A stretch of DNA of 64,000 bases from Nostoc sp. FACHB-973 (GTDB taxonomy: Bacteria > Cyanobacteriota > Cyanobacteriia > Cyanobacteriales > Nostocaceae), in assembly GCF_014698115.1 (NCBI RefSeq), contig NZ_JACJSJ010000023.1, positions 33,516-97,515 on the forward strand. Direction: 5' to 3'. Positions within the stretch are counted from its first letter, which is position 1, and each line of letters begins with the position of its first letter. Under the pieces are notes generated by a model. That model did not search any database, was not told the origin of the DNA, and saw nothing but the letters and a program-made list of their open reading frames with translations. Position numbers and translations under genes: made by a program. Below are positions 53,206 to 62,300 of this stretch, piece by piece.

Positions 53206-55164
53206 TCATTTATCAAGTATGCGATCTAGCAGTTCTTGTCTCCAGCGAAACACTTCTGGTAGACTAGATTTAGTCAAGATACAAGCATCTATATAAGCTC
53301 TGGCGTAATTAAATTGACCTAATGATTCTTCTACTTGAGATAGCAAACAATATGCATCTGTTCTTTCGCTATCTAACTTTGTCGCTTTTTCTAGATATTT
53401 TTGTGCTTCAGTTAACTTATTTTCCATTAACCTTGCCCATCCTAAATCTTTATACAACGATGCTTGTAATTCGCGATTGTTAGTTTTCTGCAAACCTTTT
53501 AAAGCTAAAGTAGCTGCTGCTCTATGATCCCCCTTTTTATTTTTCAATCTTGCTAAAGCCGCAACAGCAAACATAGCTTGCTCGCTACTCCTAATAGCAA
53601 TTTCATATTGCTTTTCTGCTAAATCATATTCTCCCTGTCCATCATAAAAATCACCTAATCCGTAATGTGATTCCCATTTGTTAGGTTTTAACTTAAAAAT
53701 TATTTCGTAAGTTTTGTTAACACAATTATAGTCATGTAACTGCTGACACGCAATTGCTAAATTATTATACGCAGTATCGTCTTTCGGGTTGTACTTTATA
53801 GCTAGTTCGTAATTATTTCTAGCAATTTTAGGGTCATTTTGATGCTGTAAACCCTTCTCAAAGTAAAAATTTGAGACTGAATTAGTTAAATTATGTCCAT
53901 ACTTTATTGCTCTTTGAAAGTCTTTTTCAGCATCGGCAATCCTATTTTCTTTATAAGCTTCTTTACCTTGATTTAAAAAATAATCTGCTACTGTGTATTT
54001 TAAGCTAATATTCAAATCCACTGCTTTTTTAAAATCCTTCTCAGCTTGGTCAAATTTATTTTCTTTATAAGCTTTTTTCCCAGAATCTAAATAATATTTA
54101 GCTACTACAGGTAGTGATGCATATATCAAACCAACAATACTTAATAAACCTAATACAAACACACTAAGTTGAAACGGCTTTGATTTAATTACTCGATTAA
54201 GCTTTGATTGACTAGGTAAGCGCTCCAAACGCTGTATTATTATTTGAGTACTTTGTGGGCGCTGCCCAACAAAAGGAGCCATCATATCATCAAGTAAATC
54301 AGCCAGAAATTTATCTATGTGAAGTGCTTTATCTCTCCAAATTAGTCTTCCTGTCTGCTCGTCCATTTTGATTTCAATTAAAGAAATACCTGTGACTAAG
54401 TAAACAAAAGTTCTACCTAAAGCGTAAAAGTCTGACTGTGGTACAGCTTGTCCATGAATTTGCTCTAAGGGAGAGTAACAAGCTGTCCTAACAGCAGTTA
54501 TTTCGTAACCATTACCGAATCCTGTAGTAGTTCCTCCACTGGTACTAACTTTCGCAAAGTAGGTTCTACTAAGCTGTCTTGCTCCACCAAAGTCAACAAG
54601 TGCTAAATTCCCATCGGGTTGATGAACAATGTTTTCTGGTTTGATATCTCTGTGAAAGAAACCAGACCGATGAACTAAATCAAGAATCTCCATCAACTGC
54701 AATAACCATTCATAAGCCATTTCTTGGCTAATTCGTCCATAAGATTGTACCCACTGAGTTAAGTTCTCTCCTTCAAATTTATGCATAACTAGACAATGTA
54801 GTTCTAGAAGATTATCATTCAGTCTAAATGTGAAATAATCTTCCCTATTAGACTTGGGAATTCCAGGATGGTCTAGGATTTGTAATATGAGTGATTCTCT
54901 TTTAAGTAGCTCAACTAACTTAGAATCATCAATCCATCTTAATACTTTCATTACTCTTATTTGAGGCTGAGGATGTTCTTCTGTGCCAGTATCCTCAATT
55001 TCAAAGACATCTGTATAAGTATATGGATTTTGCTCCAAAGAACGCAACGGGCGCAGCAAACGAATACGCCCGTTTATTATCAATGGATTTCCACATGCTA
55101 AACAATTTTCAGCGCTATCAGGATTATGACGCTGGGTGCAAAGAGGATTTATGCAGTAGCCCAC
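53206..55164 (-). CDS. Ser/Thr protein kinase with zinc ribbon and TPR
   Basis: A 652-residue Hanks-type kinase. The N-terminal C-x4-C-x10-C-x2-C (CINPLC to CLACG) is a zinc ribbon seen in many cyanobacterial kinases. The kinase core follows, with VMKVLRW as the Lys strand, HRDIKPENI as the catalytic loop, VDFGGARQ in the DFG position and the C-lobe to about 315. One transmembrane helix (about 330-352) is followed by TPR repeats (about 355-645) that should lie outside the cytoplasm. The start GTG 55164 overlaps the NB-ARC gene by 16 nt, indicating coupling. It would phosphorylate cytosolic partners in response to a signal read by its TPR part (inference). Confidence 0.9.
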   Translation of the reverse strand: MGYCINPLCTQRHNPDSAENCLACGNPLIINGRIRLLRPLRSLEQNPYTYTDVFEIEDTGTEEHPQPQIRVMKVLRWIDDSKLVELLKRESLILQILDHPGIPKSNREDYFTFRLNDNLLELHCLVMHKFEGENLTQWVQSYGRISQEMAYEWLLQLMEILDLVHRSGFFHRDIKPENIVHQPDGNLALVDFGGARQLSRTYFAKVSTSGGTTTGFGNGYEITAVRTACYSPLEQIHGQAVPQSDFYALGRTFVYLVTGISLIEIKMDEQTGRLIWRDKALHIDKFLADLLDDMMAPFVGQRPQSTQIIIQRLERLPSQSKLNRVIKSKPFQLSVFVLGLLSIVGLIYASLPVVAKYYLDSGKKAYKENKFDQAEKDFKKAVDLNISLKYTVADYFLNQGKEAYKENRIADAEKDFQRAIKYGHNLTNSVSNFYFEKGLQHQNDPKIARNNYELAIKYNPKDDTAYNNLAIACQQLHDYNCVNKTYEIIFKLKPNKWESHYGLGDFYDGQGEYDLAEKQYEIAIRSSEQAMFAVAALARLKNKKGDHRAAATLALKGLQKTNNRELQASLYKDLGWARLMENKLTEAQKYLEKATKLDSERTDAYCLLSQVEESLGQFNYARAYIDACILTKSSLPEVFRWRQELLDRILDK

Positions 55165-56591
55165 AAGGTAACTTCCCTTGTTTGTATTGTATCTGGTATT
55201 TTATGCACTAATCCCAATGGATCAACTAAAATATACTTCTTAATAGATGCTTGTAAACTATAACTAGCTTCTCGTTTGTTTGATTTACCAGCAATTTCAA
55301 TTAACGAGCGTTGTTCTAAAACTTCTATTGCTGTTATTAGTTCAAAAACTGACAACTTTAAATCTACTCGGTCTTTTAAATTATCAATGAGTTTAGAGAA
55401 TTGAATGGGAGTCGAGTTTTCTGACATTTCTTCTGCCAAATAAATCATTATTTGCCTTTGAAGATTACTTAAAAGTCCAACTTGTCCAAATTGCTGATGT
55501 AGCATTGTTTCAATTTGAGGATCAATCATAGTAGTTTGATATCTAAAAAAGGTTTTCACACTACCTTCAAAAAAACGATTAATTCTGTCAGCCAACGCTT
55601 CTAAACTTGATGGATTGCCATGATAATTTTCAACTAATCGCTTACATTCCTGCCCAGTTAAACCTTTTTCTTGTAATATCTGTATTCCTGTATTTATATC
55701 TAAACCTTCTAATTTGAAAGAGCGAATAGGTAGTTTTGTAGTCACAGAAGCAAATTCTTTTAAAGGCAACTGACTTGTTATAATAATGCAGCTTTGATGC
55801 TTTCCTTCTGTAAGTCTTAAAAGGAATTTTTCATATTGTAATCTTTTTCCAAAATCATCTGCTAACAATAGCTTTTCAAATCCATCAATTACTAGGAGAC
55901 AACGATGTAAATGAAGCTGTTTTGATAGTAAAGATATGCCATCTATAAAAGAATTTTCATTTGCTTCTATGTCTACCTCAAAAATTTTATTTAAATCAAT
56001 GACTAACTCATCAATTGACAACGAATGATTAATTGTTTTCCATATTACACATTCATATATACTGCTTAAAGAATCAAAAATTATTTCTTCAACCAATCTA
56101 GCCGCTAATAAAGTTTTTCCTATTCCTCCAACTCCAGTAAAAACTATACAGCGCTCTTTAAATAGAGTAATTTGTTTCTTAAAATAGTTAATTTCATCTT
56201 TTCGTCCATAAAAAGATTTTATTTTAGGCAGTTCCCCATAAATTCTAATATTGCCTACGAAACTATCGTTATCCAGTCTGGATACCTCTTCCTTCAGATA
56301 ATCGTTCTTTGCTAGTTTAAGCAAAATAGATTTCAAAGATATTTTTGTTACTTTCACTCCATCACCAATAATTACTGAAAGCATACTCCATAGTGGTGGA
56401 GCTACTTTCTGCTGCAAATAGTATGCGTTATACCCCGAATCATTTGCCATCTCTTTATAATCTTTACTATCCCAAACTCCCTTAATAAGAACTTTTTCTA
56501 CTTCTGTTAAATACCTTCCCGTAGATTGAAACACTTGTTCTTCTAATACAGCTAATACTCTTTTTACGTCTAAAACTTGGCTTGAATTCAT
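55149..56591 (-). CDS. NB-ARC (STAND) ATPase with vMAP-type HTH
   Basis: A 480-residue signalling ATPase. The N-terminal 90 residues resemble the helix-turn-helix of vWA-MoxR-associated proteins (VLEEQVFQSTGRYLTEVEKV, then YKEMANDSGYNAYYLQQKVA). The NB-ARC core follows: FYGRKDEI, Walker A GVGGIGKTLLAAR (about 150-165), Walker B CLLVIDGFEKLL, and IIITSQ as sensor 1. The C-terminal part is a winged helix and does not carry a clear WD40 or TPR sensor array, so it is short for the family. AAGGA lies 9 nt upstream of ATG 56591. It is the first gene of a three-gene operon with the kinase and the secreted protein. Confidence 0.87.
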   Translation of the reverse strand: MNSSQVLDVKRVLAVLEEQVFQSTGRYLTEVEKVLIKGVWDSKDYKEMANDSGYNAYYLQQKVAPPLWSMLSVIIGDGVKVTKISLKSILLKLAKNDYLKEEVSRLDNDSFVGNIRIYGELPKIKSFYGRKDEINYFKKQITLFKERCIVFTGVGGIGKTLLAARLVEEIIFDSLSSIYECVIWKTINHSLSIDELVIDLNKIFEVDIEANENSFIDGISLLSKQLHLHRCLLVIDGFEKLLLADDFGKRLQYEKFLLRLTEGKHQSCIIITSQLPLKEFASVTTKLPIRSFKLEGLDINTGIQILQEKGLTGQECKRLVENYHGNPSSLEALADRINRFFEGSVKTFFRYQTTMIDPQIETMLHQQFGQVGLLSNLQRQIMIYLAEEMSENSTPIQFSKLIDNLKDRVDLKLSVFELITAIEVLEQRSLIEIAGKSNKREASYSLQASIKKYILVDPLGLVHKIPDTIQTREVTLWATA

Positions 56592-57011
56592 GCCGACTTT
56601 TCCTTACGTAAGTAGGTATACATACAGTTATATTTTACTCCTTAGTACTTAAAATGTCTACAAAATTCACAATTATTAACTGAATCTAGGTTCTCAAATT
56701 ACCTTTCTAGGCTATATGATTTAAATGCTACATCTTAATAGGGAGATTTAACGCATCTCTAGTACATTATCCGGTCTAGCTTGAGCATAAAAGTATGAAA
56801 GAAGTTGACCAACGTCAACCAAGGAACACCGCCTGCGGGTATTTTTGATCACTGATTAACTCAATGGGTTTGTTTTGAAAAGCTTGTGTCTAGGTATCTT
56901 AACCTAAACCAAATATCTTTTGCTAATACATTTGAGTGAAAGCTCTTACCTCAACTGAGTAAAACGACCAGAACTTCTGTAAAATCAAGCTAATTGAAAG
57001 GAGGCATGGAG

Positions 57012-57095
57012 GTGAAGATACAACAGTACGACAACTTAACGCAGAAAGCGCCACTAAGGAGTCGCGCTTTCTGCGTATTGCAAATTTCATATTGA
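57012..57095 (+). CDS. 27-residue ORF with strong ribosome site
   Basis: AAAGGAGG at 56997-57004 is ideally placed for GTG 57012 (ATG 57006 is in the same frame but too close). The frame reads MKIQQYDNLTQKAPLRSRAF and ends at TGA after ISY. A 13-bp hairpin covers its middle. It may be a microprotein, a leader peptide with an RNA switch, or a decayed gene start. Confidence 0.3.
   Translation: MKIQQYDNLTQKAPLRSRAFCVLQISY
57039..57076. repeat. perfect 13-bp inverted repeat
   Basis: ACGCAGAAAGCGC (57039-57051) and its exact complement (57064-57076) are separated by 12 nt. There is no T tract, so it is not a standard terminator. Strong GC content in an AT-rich spacer makes it stand out. Confidence 0.65.
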
Positions 57096-57344
57096 TCTAG
57101 AGCGGGTTTGATCTCGAAGGAACAAAAGAAGTTGTCGCTAAAGTTTGGCCACTGGTGCGACTACTAAAATTGTCCGAGAGTTTTTACCGCGCTACCAGAT
57201 CCATTATAGGGTCTGCCGCTTGGAAAGTCCATTCCTTGTGGTGTGTTTTTGCTGTCGAAATTCATCAATTTTAGGTAAAGTTAAGTTTGATTAAGAAATA
57301 TCCCGAATTTCGTAGCAAAAAGCAGTAGCAGCGCGAATAACAGT

Positions 57345-57425
57345 TATCAGCTACCAGTTACCAGTTATCAGTTGGAATTTACAGTCCTTGATAACTATCA
57401 ACTATTGACTGATAACTGATACAAC
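57345..57425. repeat. heptamer-like repeats (TTATCAG / CTGATAA)
   Basis: Several degenerate copies of TTATCAG and TTACCAG occur in one orientation, then CTGATAA and TTGATAA-like copies in the other. They resemble the tandem heptamers of Nostocales (STRR) also seen at 59108-59140 and 59257-59312. Confidence 0.55.
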
Positions 57426-57466
57426 CCCCTCAGAAGCTTGTAAACCGAGTTATCAGAGGCGAAATC

Positions 57467-57706
57467 ATGACTTATAGCAAAACCCCTAAGGACACAGTAG
57501 TAGAGCGCATTGGGTCAGATAGTAAGATTACACATCTTGTATGCGGTCTAGTAGAGGGGAATTTCAGCAATATCTTGGCTGGAGCGAAAATTGTCAGACT
57601 TTTTATAGGAGTGGAATTAGCTTTTAGTGTGCGTTTGCTGTTTCCAATAGTGGTGCGCCACACTATTCGTGCGTGGTGGCTAGCATCAGGGTACAAATTA
57701 TGCTGA
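57467..57706 (+). CDS. 79-residue ORF coupled to the next gene
   Basis: ATG to TGA frame preceding the coiled-coil gene. Its stop overlaps the ATG of that gene (57700-57706), which would allow translational coupling. The product has a polar start and a hydrophobic middle (KIVRLFIGVELAFSVRLLFP) but no family I recognise. It may be an upstream leader ORF. GAGGCGAAATC before the start is a fair ribosome site. Confidence 0.35.
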   Translation: MTYSKTPKDTVVERIGSDSKITHLVCGLVEGNFSNILAGAKIVRLFIGVELAFSVRLLFPIVVRHTIRAWWLASGYKLC

Positions 57707-59124
57707 CACTAGATAGAGAAGAAAGCTTAGGAGCACTTCATTACGATGATCTCAACAGCAGTATCAAAGACACCTTCGCTGCTCTTGACCGATTTGAGTT
57801 GCAAGCAGTAGAGCAGGTTCGCGTCATGCATGACGAGCGGATGTACAGAATCGCTGGGTACAAAAACTTCTCAGAATATTGCCAAGGCGAATTGCATATA
57901 TATGGTGGCTATCGGCGTATAAATCAACTCTTAGGGGCATCAAAAGTTATTGTTGCAGCAGGGGAGTTGGGGTCACAGATTAAAAATGAGCGCCAAGCCC
58001 GTCCTCTTTTGAGGTTAGCTAAAGAACCAGAAAAACTTATTGCTGCGATAACACTGGCTCTTGAATCAAACCCAGACCCTAGTGAATCAGATTTCGCAGC
58101 TGCGGCTAATATTGTTGCTCCCTTGCCAAGAGGAAGAAAGCCATTCCATCAGGAACCATTGGTTCCCAAAAATCAGGAACCATTGGTTCCCAAAAACATG
58201 AAAGTCACAATTTCCTCACCATCACATCCCCGTTATGGAGAATCAGGAGTAATTGAGGCTTCGGCTCCGAATAATTCGCAGCAGATTGTTACCTTCGGCA
58301 ATGGTGAAAGGCTGCTGGTAAACAACACTGATTTGGATGCCGCAATTGTGTCACCAGAGCGTACATATCCTAAAGTTTATGCCGAAGCTTTAGCAGCACT
58401 CAAAGAGCAACACAAGCTTGAGTTAGAGCGCCTAGAGCAGGAATTGAGGATTGGGCTACAAGCAGAAGTGTCGGCTAGAGCCGAAGCCCAGGTAAGTGAG
58501 CAAATCCAATCCTTGCAAAACCTGTACAAGCAGCAGAAAGAGCAAAATATCCAGTTGCAGCAGCGTTTAGATGAGATGGAGGGGTTACGGAAACTCGATA
58601 TTGAGAATCAGCAACTCCACCAACGTATCCAGGAACTAGAACACGCACTACTTGAACGCCCTTCTCAACAATGGGGAAATACCATGACCCAGCAAGCGAC
58701 CAAAGCGTTGAACAAGCAAGTCAAAGAGGCGTTAGAAAAAACCATTGACTTGCGAACTCTAGCTGTTGAACCCCCCAAAGATAATGCCCAAGAATGTCTG
58801 CGCCTCATGGGTATGGCTTTGAAAAACCTAAGTCTTGCCATGAACAATACCCAAGCTCTCGAGGCGGCAGCGATAATTCTGGGGAGTGAACCCACTAAAG
58901 AAGCGCTAGCAATAAGGACGGAGCAATTACAACTATTACCCCAGGCGGTTAGGGAAATTAGGCAAGTACTTGCTCGTCTTGAGTTTACATGGCAGGAGTT
59001 TTGGGCTGTGGCTGAAAAATACGAGGTGATAAAAGCAGACTACTGGGCCGAACTTACCACCCAGGAGACTGATTTAATCACAAAAGCCCGAAAAAACAGC
59101 TTAACTGTTATCAGTTATCAGTAA
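57700..59124 (+). CDS. plasmid-type coiled-coil protein, ParB-like N-terminal region
   Basis: A 474-residue protein from ATG 57700; GTG 57673 is also in frame. The N-terminal part (VEQVRVMHDERMYRIAGYKN, FSEYC, YGGYRRINQLLGASKVI, about 35-90) resembles the DUF3102/ParB-like segment seen on cyanobacterial plasmids. A KOW-like SH3 section follows (VTISSPSHPRYGESGVIEAS, about 165-185), and a long coiled coil fills 225-330. A duplicated QEPLVPKN lies near 148-165. It is upstream of the replication-type gene in the same direction and probably serves partition or replication control. That role is inferred. Confidence 0.65.
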   Translation: MLTLDREESLGALHYDDLNSSIKDTFAALDRFELQAVEQVRVMHDERMYRIAGYKNFSEYCQGELHIYGGYRRINQLLGASKVIVAAGELGSQIKNERQARPLLRLAKEPEKLIAAITLALESNPDPSESDFAAAANIVAPLPRGRKPFHQEPLVPKNQEPLVPKNMKVTISSPSHPRYGESGVIEASAPNNSQQIVTFGNGERLLVNNTDLDAAIVSPERTYPKVYAEALAALKEQHKLELERLEQELRIGLQAEVSARAEAQVSEQIQSLQNLYKQQKEQNIQLQQRLDEMEGLRKLDIENQQLHQRIQELEHALLERPSQQWGNTMTQQATKALNKQVKEALEKTIDLRTLAVEPPKDNAQECLRLMGMALKNLSLAMNNTQALEAAAIILGSEPTKEALAIRTEQLQLLPQAVREIRQVLARLEFTWQEFWAVAEKYEVIKADYWAELTTQETDLITKARKNSLTVISYQ

Positions 59125-59256
59125 ACAGTAAACAGTTAAGCTAATCGTCATTCATTTTTCCTTCTTTGATTCCCTTGTAGTAAGGACAACCCTACGGGTT
59201 CTGCTCCCGCAGTACAGAGGGAGCTTTTATGCAACTTAAATGCTCCGTCATTATCG

Positions 59257-59312
59257 CTGATAACTGATAACTGATGACTGATAACTGATGACTGATGACT
59301 GATAACTGATGA
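59257..59312. repeat. eight tandem heptamers (CTGATAA/CTGATGA)
   Basis: Eight 7-bp units, four CTGATAA and four CTGATGA in the order A-A-G-A-G-G-A-G (sixth base), run without interruption. They end 43 nt before the replication-type gene. Reverse-complement copies (TTATCAG) sit at 59108-59120. They are STRR-like by sequence; the position upstream of a replication protein gene is where iterons are expected. Confidence 0.8.
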
Positions 59313-59355
59313 ATGCGGCATAGGTGCAATGTCGCTCAGATTGTGATGGAAAATA

Positions 59356-62300
59356 TTGGTATTGAATGTGAATACAAATAAAAATGCTTTTAAGTGTGGC
59401 AACTTTGAGCCAAACGAGCCTAAACCAGATTGCAAGGTATCAATTGAGCAGATATTACACCCAACTGAATATCCAAACAATCTCACGCCTAGTGAATACC
59501 ATGAGTTATATGTTGGTAGTGCCATTCATCCCGCGTTGATTTCACGCAGCTTCTTCCATAAGGAAGGAGAATCAATTTACGACTACCTGTTCATCTCCGA
59601 CAAAATCCCTCGCAAAAATGCCGGTCGAGTCACAGATGCATACGTTAAGAAGTATGACCATCTCTTACTAGGGGGGATATGGATTCAATCTCTTGACCCG
59701 TTGAATAATTGGCTCCCAATGGAATGGGGGCGGATTAAGCCCAACTTCCCGCGCATTGATTGGGAAAAAGGGAAGCCTGTTAAATACGAGTCACCTCCCA
59801 AAACCCCCAACCGCGTTACCTACTTTGATGTTGCTAACCCCATTTGGGAAAAGATTGCAAAACGCTATTTAATCAAGCGCTATCATTCACTTTTAGCGCT
59901 GCGCCTGTTGGATAAGCTTAATCCGCTAATATTTTGGGAGTGGGTGAAACAACATCCAGACATTCCCATTATCTTATGCGAGGGTGAGAAGAAAGCCGCT
60001 TGCTTGCTCTCTTTGGGGTTTGTAGCGATCGCACTCCCTGGAATTTGGAACGGGCGCGTGGGCAAACAAGATTTTGATGAACGGTTGCATCCTGACTTAG
60101 TACCAATGACTCAGGCGGGGCGCAAGTTCATTATACTATTTGACTACGAAACTTCTTCTAAAACCAGGTGGTCGGTGTTTCAAGCCACTGTTCGCACTGC
60201 AAAAGCAATCGAATCGGCAGGTTGCTTTTGTGAAGTTGCGCTGTTACCAGGCCCAGAAAAAGGCGTTGATGATTTCGTGGTTGGTCAAGGTGTTGATGCT
60301 AACGCTCTACTGAGCGCAATCATCGATGATGCTAAATCACTTGCTGATTACAAGCGATCGTATCGGGCTAAAAAATGGGGGTTAAGCAAGTACCAGCCGG
60401 ATGTTACTATTAATGTCTTGTATCTCTCTGAAGCTTTGTGCATTCCTGAACTTGAGGAAAAATGCAATTTGCCTGAGCTTTATGATCTTGAAAAGGAACA
60501 ACTTTTCACGCCATCTATAAAAGGACATCCTCCAAAGAAGGAGTCTACGGATTCTGGCGGAGTTGATTCATCCAAATCGAAGAAATCCCCTACCTTCAAT
60601 TTCCCAAAATCAGGATTAGTCGTACTCTGGAGCGACATGGGTACAGGCAAAACTGAACTCATGCGCTGGTGGCGTGACCAAAATCCTAACGCACGGTTCC
60701 TCAACAATGGACATCGGGTTAACTTGCTGAACAATCTTGCTGAACGCTTGCGGACGGCGATGTATTCAGACTTGGGTTACACAGGTTTAGCCCAGGCTCA
60801 AGCCCTTAGTATTACTATTGACAGCCTGCATAAGCTGAATACTCAGTCTCTCACCTACGGCTGCATATTTATAGATGAAGCCTGCCAATACCTCACTCAC
60901 CTACTACACAGTAATACTTGCAAACAACACCGTGCAGCAATACTTGAAGTACTGGAATATATAGTATACAGCGCGCCACTGGTCGTCATCGCTGATGCAC
61001 ACATGGATGATTTAACGGTAGACTTCTTTCTTGCAATGCGACCAAAAGGTGAAGTACCTTACATCATTAAAAACGAGTGGCGAAACGCTTCGCGCACAAT
61101 TTATTGGTACGAGGGGGATAATTCAAGCGCCCTAGTCGCCCAAATCTCGGCAGCGCTGATGCTTGGTGAGAAAGTTATGGTTGCAAGTGACAGTAAGCGT
61201 TTTATCAAAAAACTCGACAAATCCTTTACTATCAAATACGAAAAGGTGGGGGTGCATGTTAAAGGGGAAGGGGAAAAGGAAGAATTAACAGATTCCTCCA
61301 CCCTTTCCCCCTTACCCCTTACCCCTTGCCCGGCCCGTAGGGCTTCATGGCGCATCTGGTCGGTTCACTCAGACAATTCTGGCAGTGATGAGAATGTCGT
61401 TTTCATCAAAGATATCACCAACGCCGTCAAAAACTTTGATGCCTTGTTCACCTCTCCCAGTCTCGGTACTGGTGTCGATATTTCGGAGTATCATTTTGCA
61501 AGCGTGTTCGGTGTGTTTCACGGCGTTTCCCAAACTGCTACTGAGTGCGCTCAACAACTGTACCGTTATCGCCCGAAAGTCCCGTTTCATATTTGGGTGG
61601 CAAAGCGTCCTCCCTTTGGTTACAAGGATACAAACGCATCCAAGATTAAAGAGCGTTTGCTCCAAACCAATGAAATGACCGCTTTTCTGTTGCGGATTGA
61701 CAGAGAAACGGGTAAGCGGGGCGCAGAGAAAGATTGGGCGCTTGAGGCTTACTGCCAAATTATGGCTAACCGCCACTATTCTCTCAATAATCTGCGTGAT
61801 GATTTGCGATCGCTCCTCACCGAAATGGGCAATACATTTATATATGTGGGAAATGATTCAGATCCTCAATCCCTTGAAAGTCTAAAAGCAGCAGCACAAG
61901 CTTTGGATAGTGCCCACAATTCGGCTGTTGCCAGGGCTAAGAATATTACTTTGAGTGAGTACCGCGCCCGTCAGAGCAAAGATTACCTTGACCCTAATGA
62001 AATTTTTGAATGTGAAAAATTCCGCATTTCTGATTCTTACGGCATCGAAGTAACCGAATCACTCGTAGAAATGGATAAAGGTGGTCGATTAATTAGAGCC
62101 TTAGCCGGACTTGAGGCCATTTTAGCCCCACCCGAAGAATCGTTTACTGACCCCAAAACTGGGCAAAGTTATCCTACCCCACCAACAATTGTCACCCAAA
62201 AAGACCGCACCGAGCGGGACAATCTACCTTTATGCATTGACTGGGGTAATTACTCGGCACGGTGGCTGGCTAGATTTAACCTGGGGCTGCATCAGATTCT

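Larger units (their letters stand above)
56592..57466. other. 875-nt spacer between the STAND operon and the replication region
   Basis: Mostly AT-rich DNA. It holds a short inverted repeat (GTTGAC CAAC GTCAAC, 56804-56819), the hairpin and mini-ORF at 57006-57095, and heptamer-like repeats near 57345-57425. The promoter of the NB-ARC gene should lie at the left edge. No larger coding frame was supported. Confidence 0.45.

Noticed and set aside
57039..57076. tRNA-like or small structured RNA gene
   Set aside because: Only one stem is visible, with no cloverleaf or anticodon arm.
59257..59312. Possible CRISPR array
   Set aside because: The units are contiguous 7-mers without spacers, so they are tandem heptamers.
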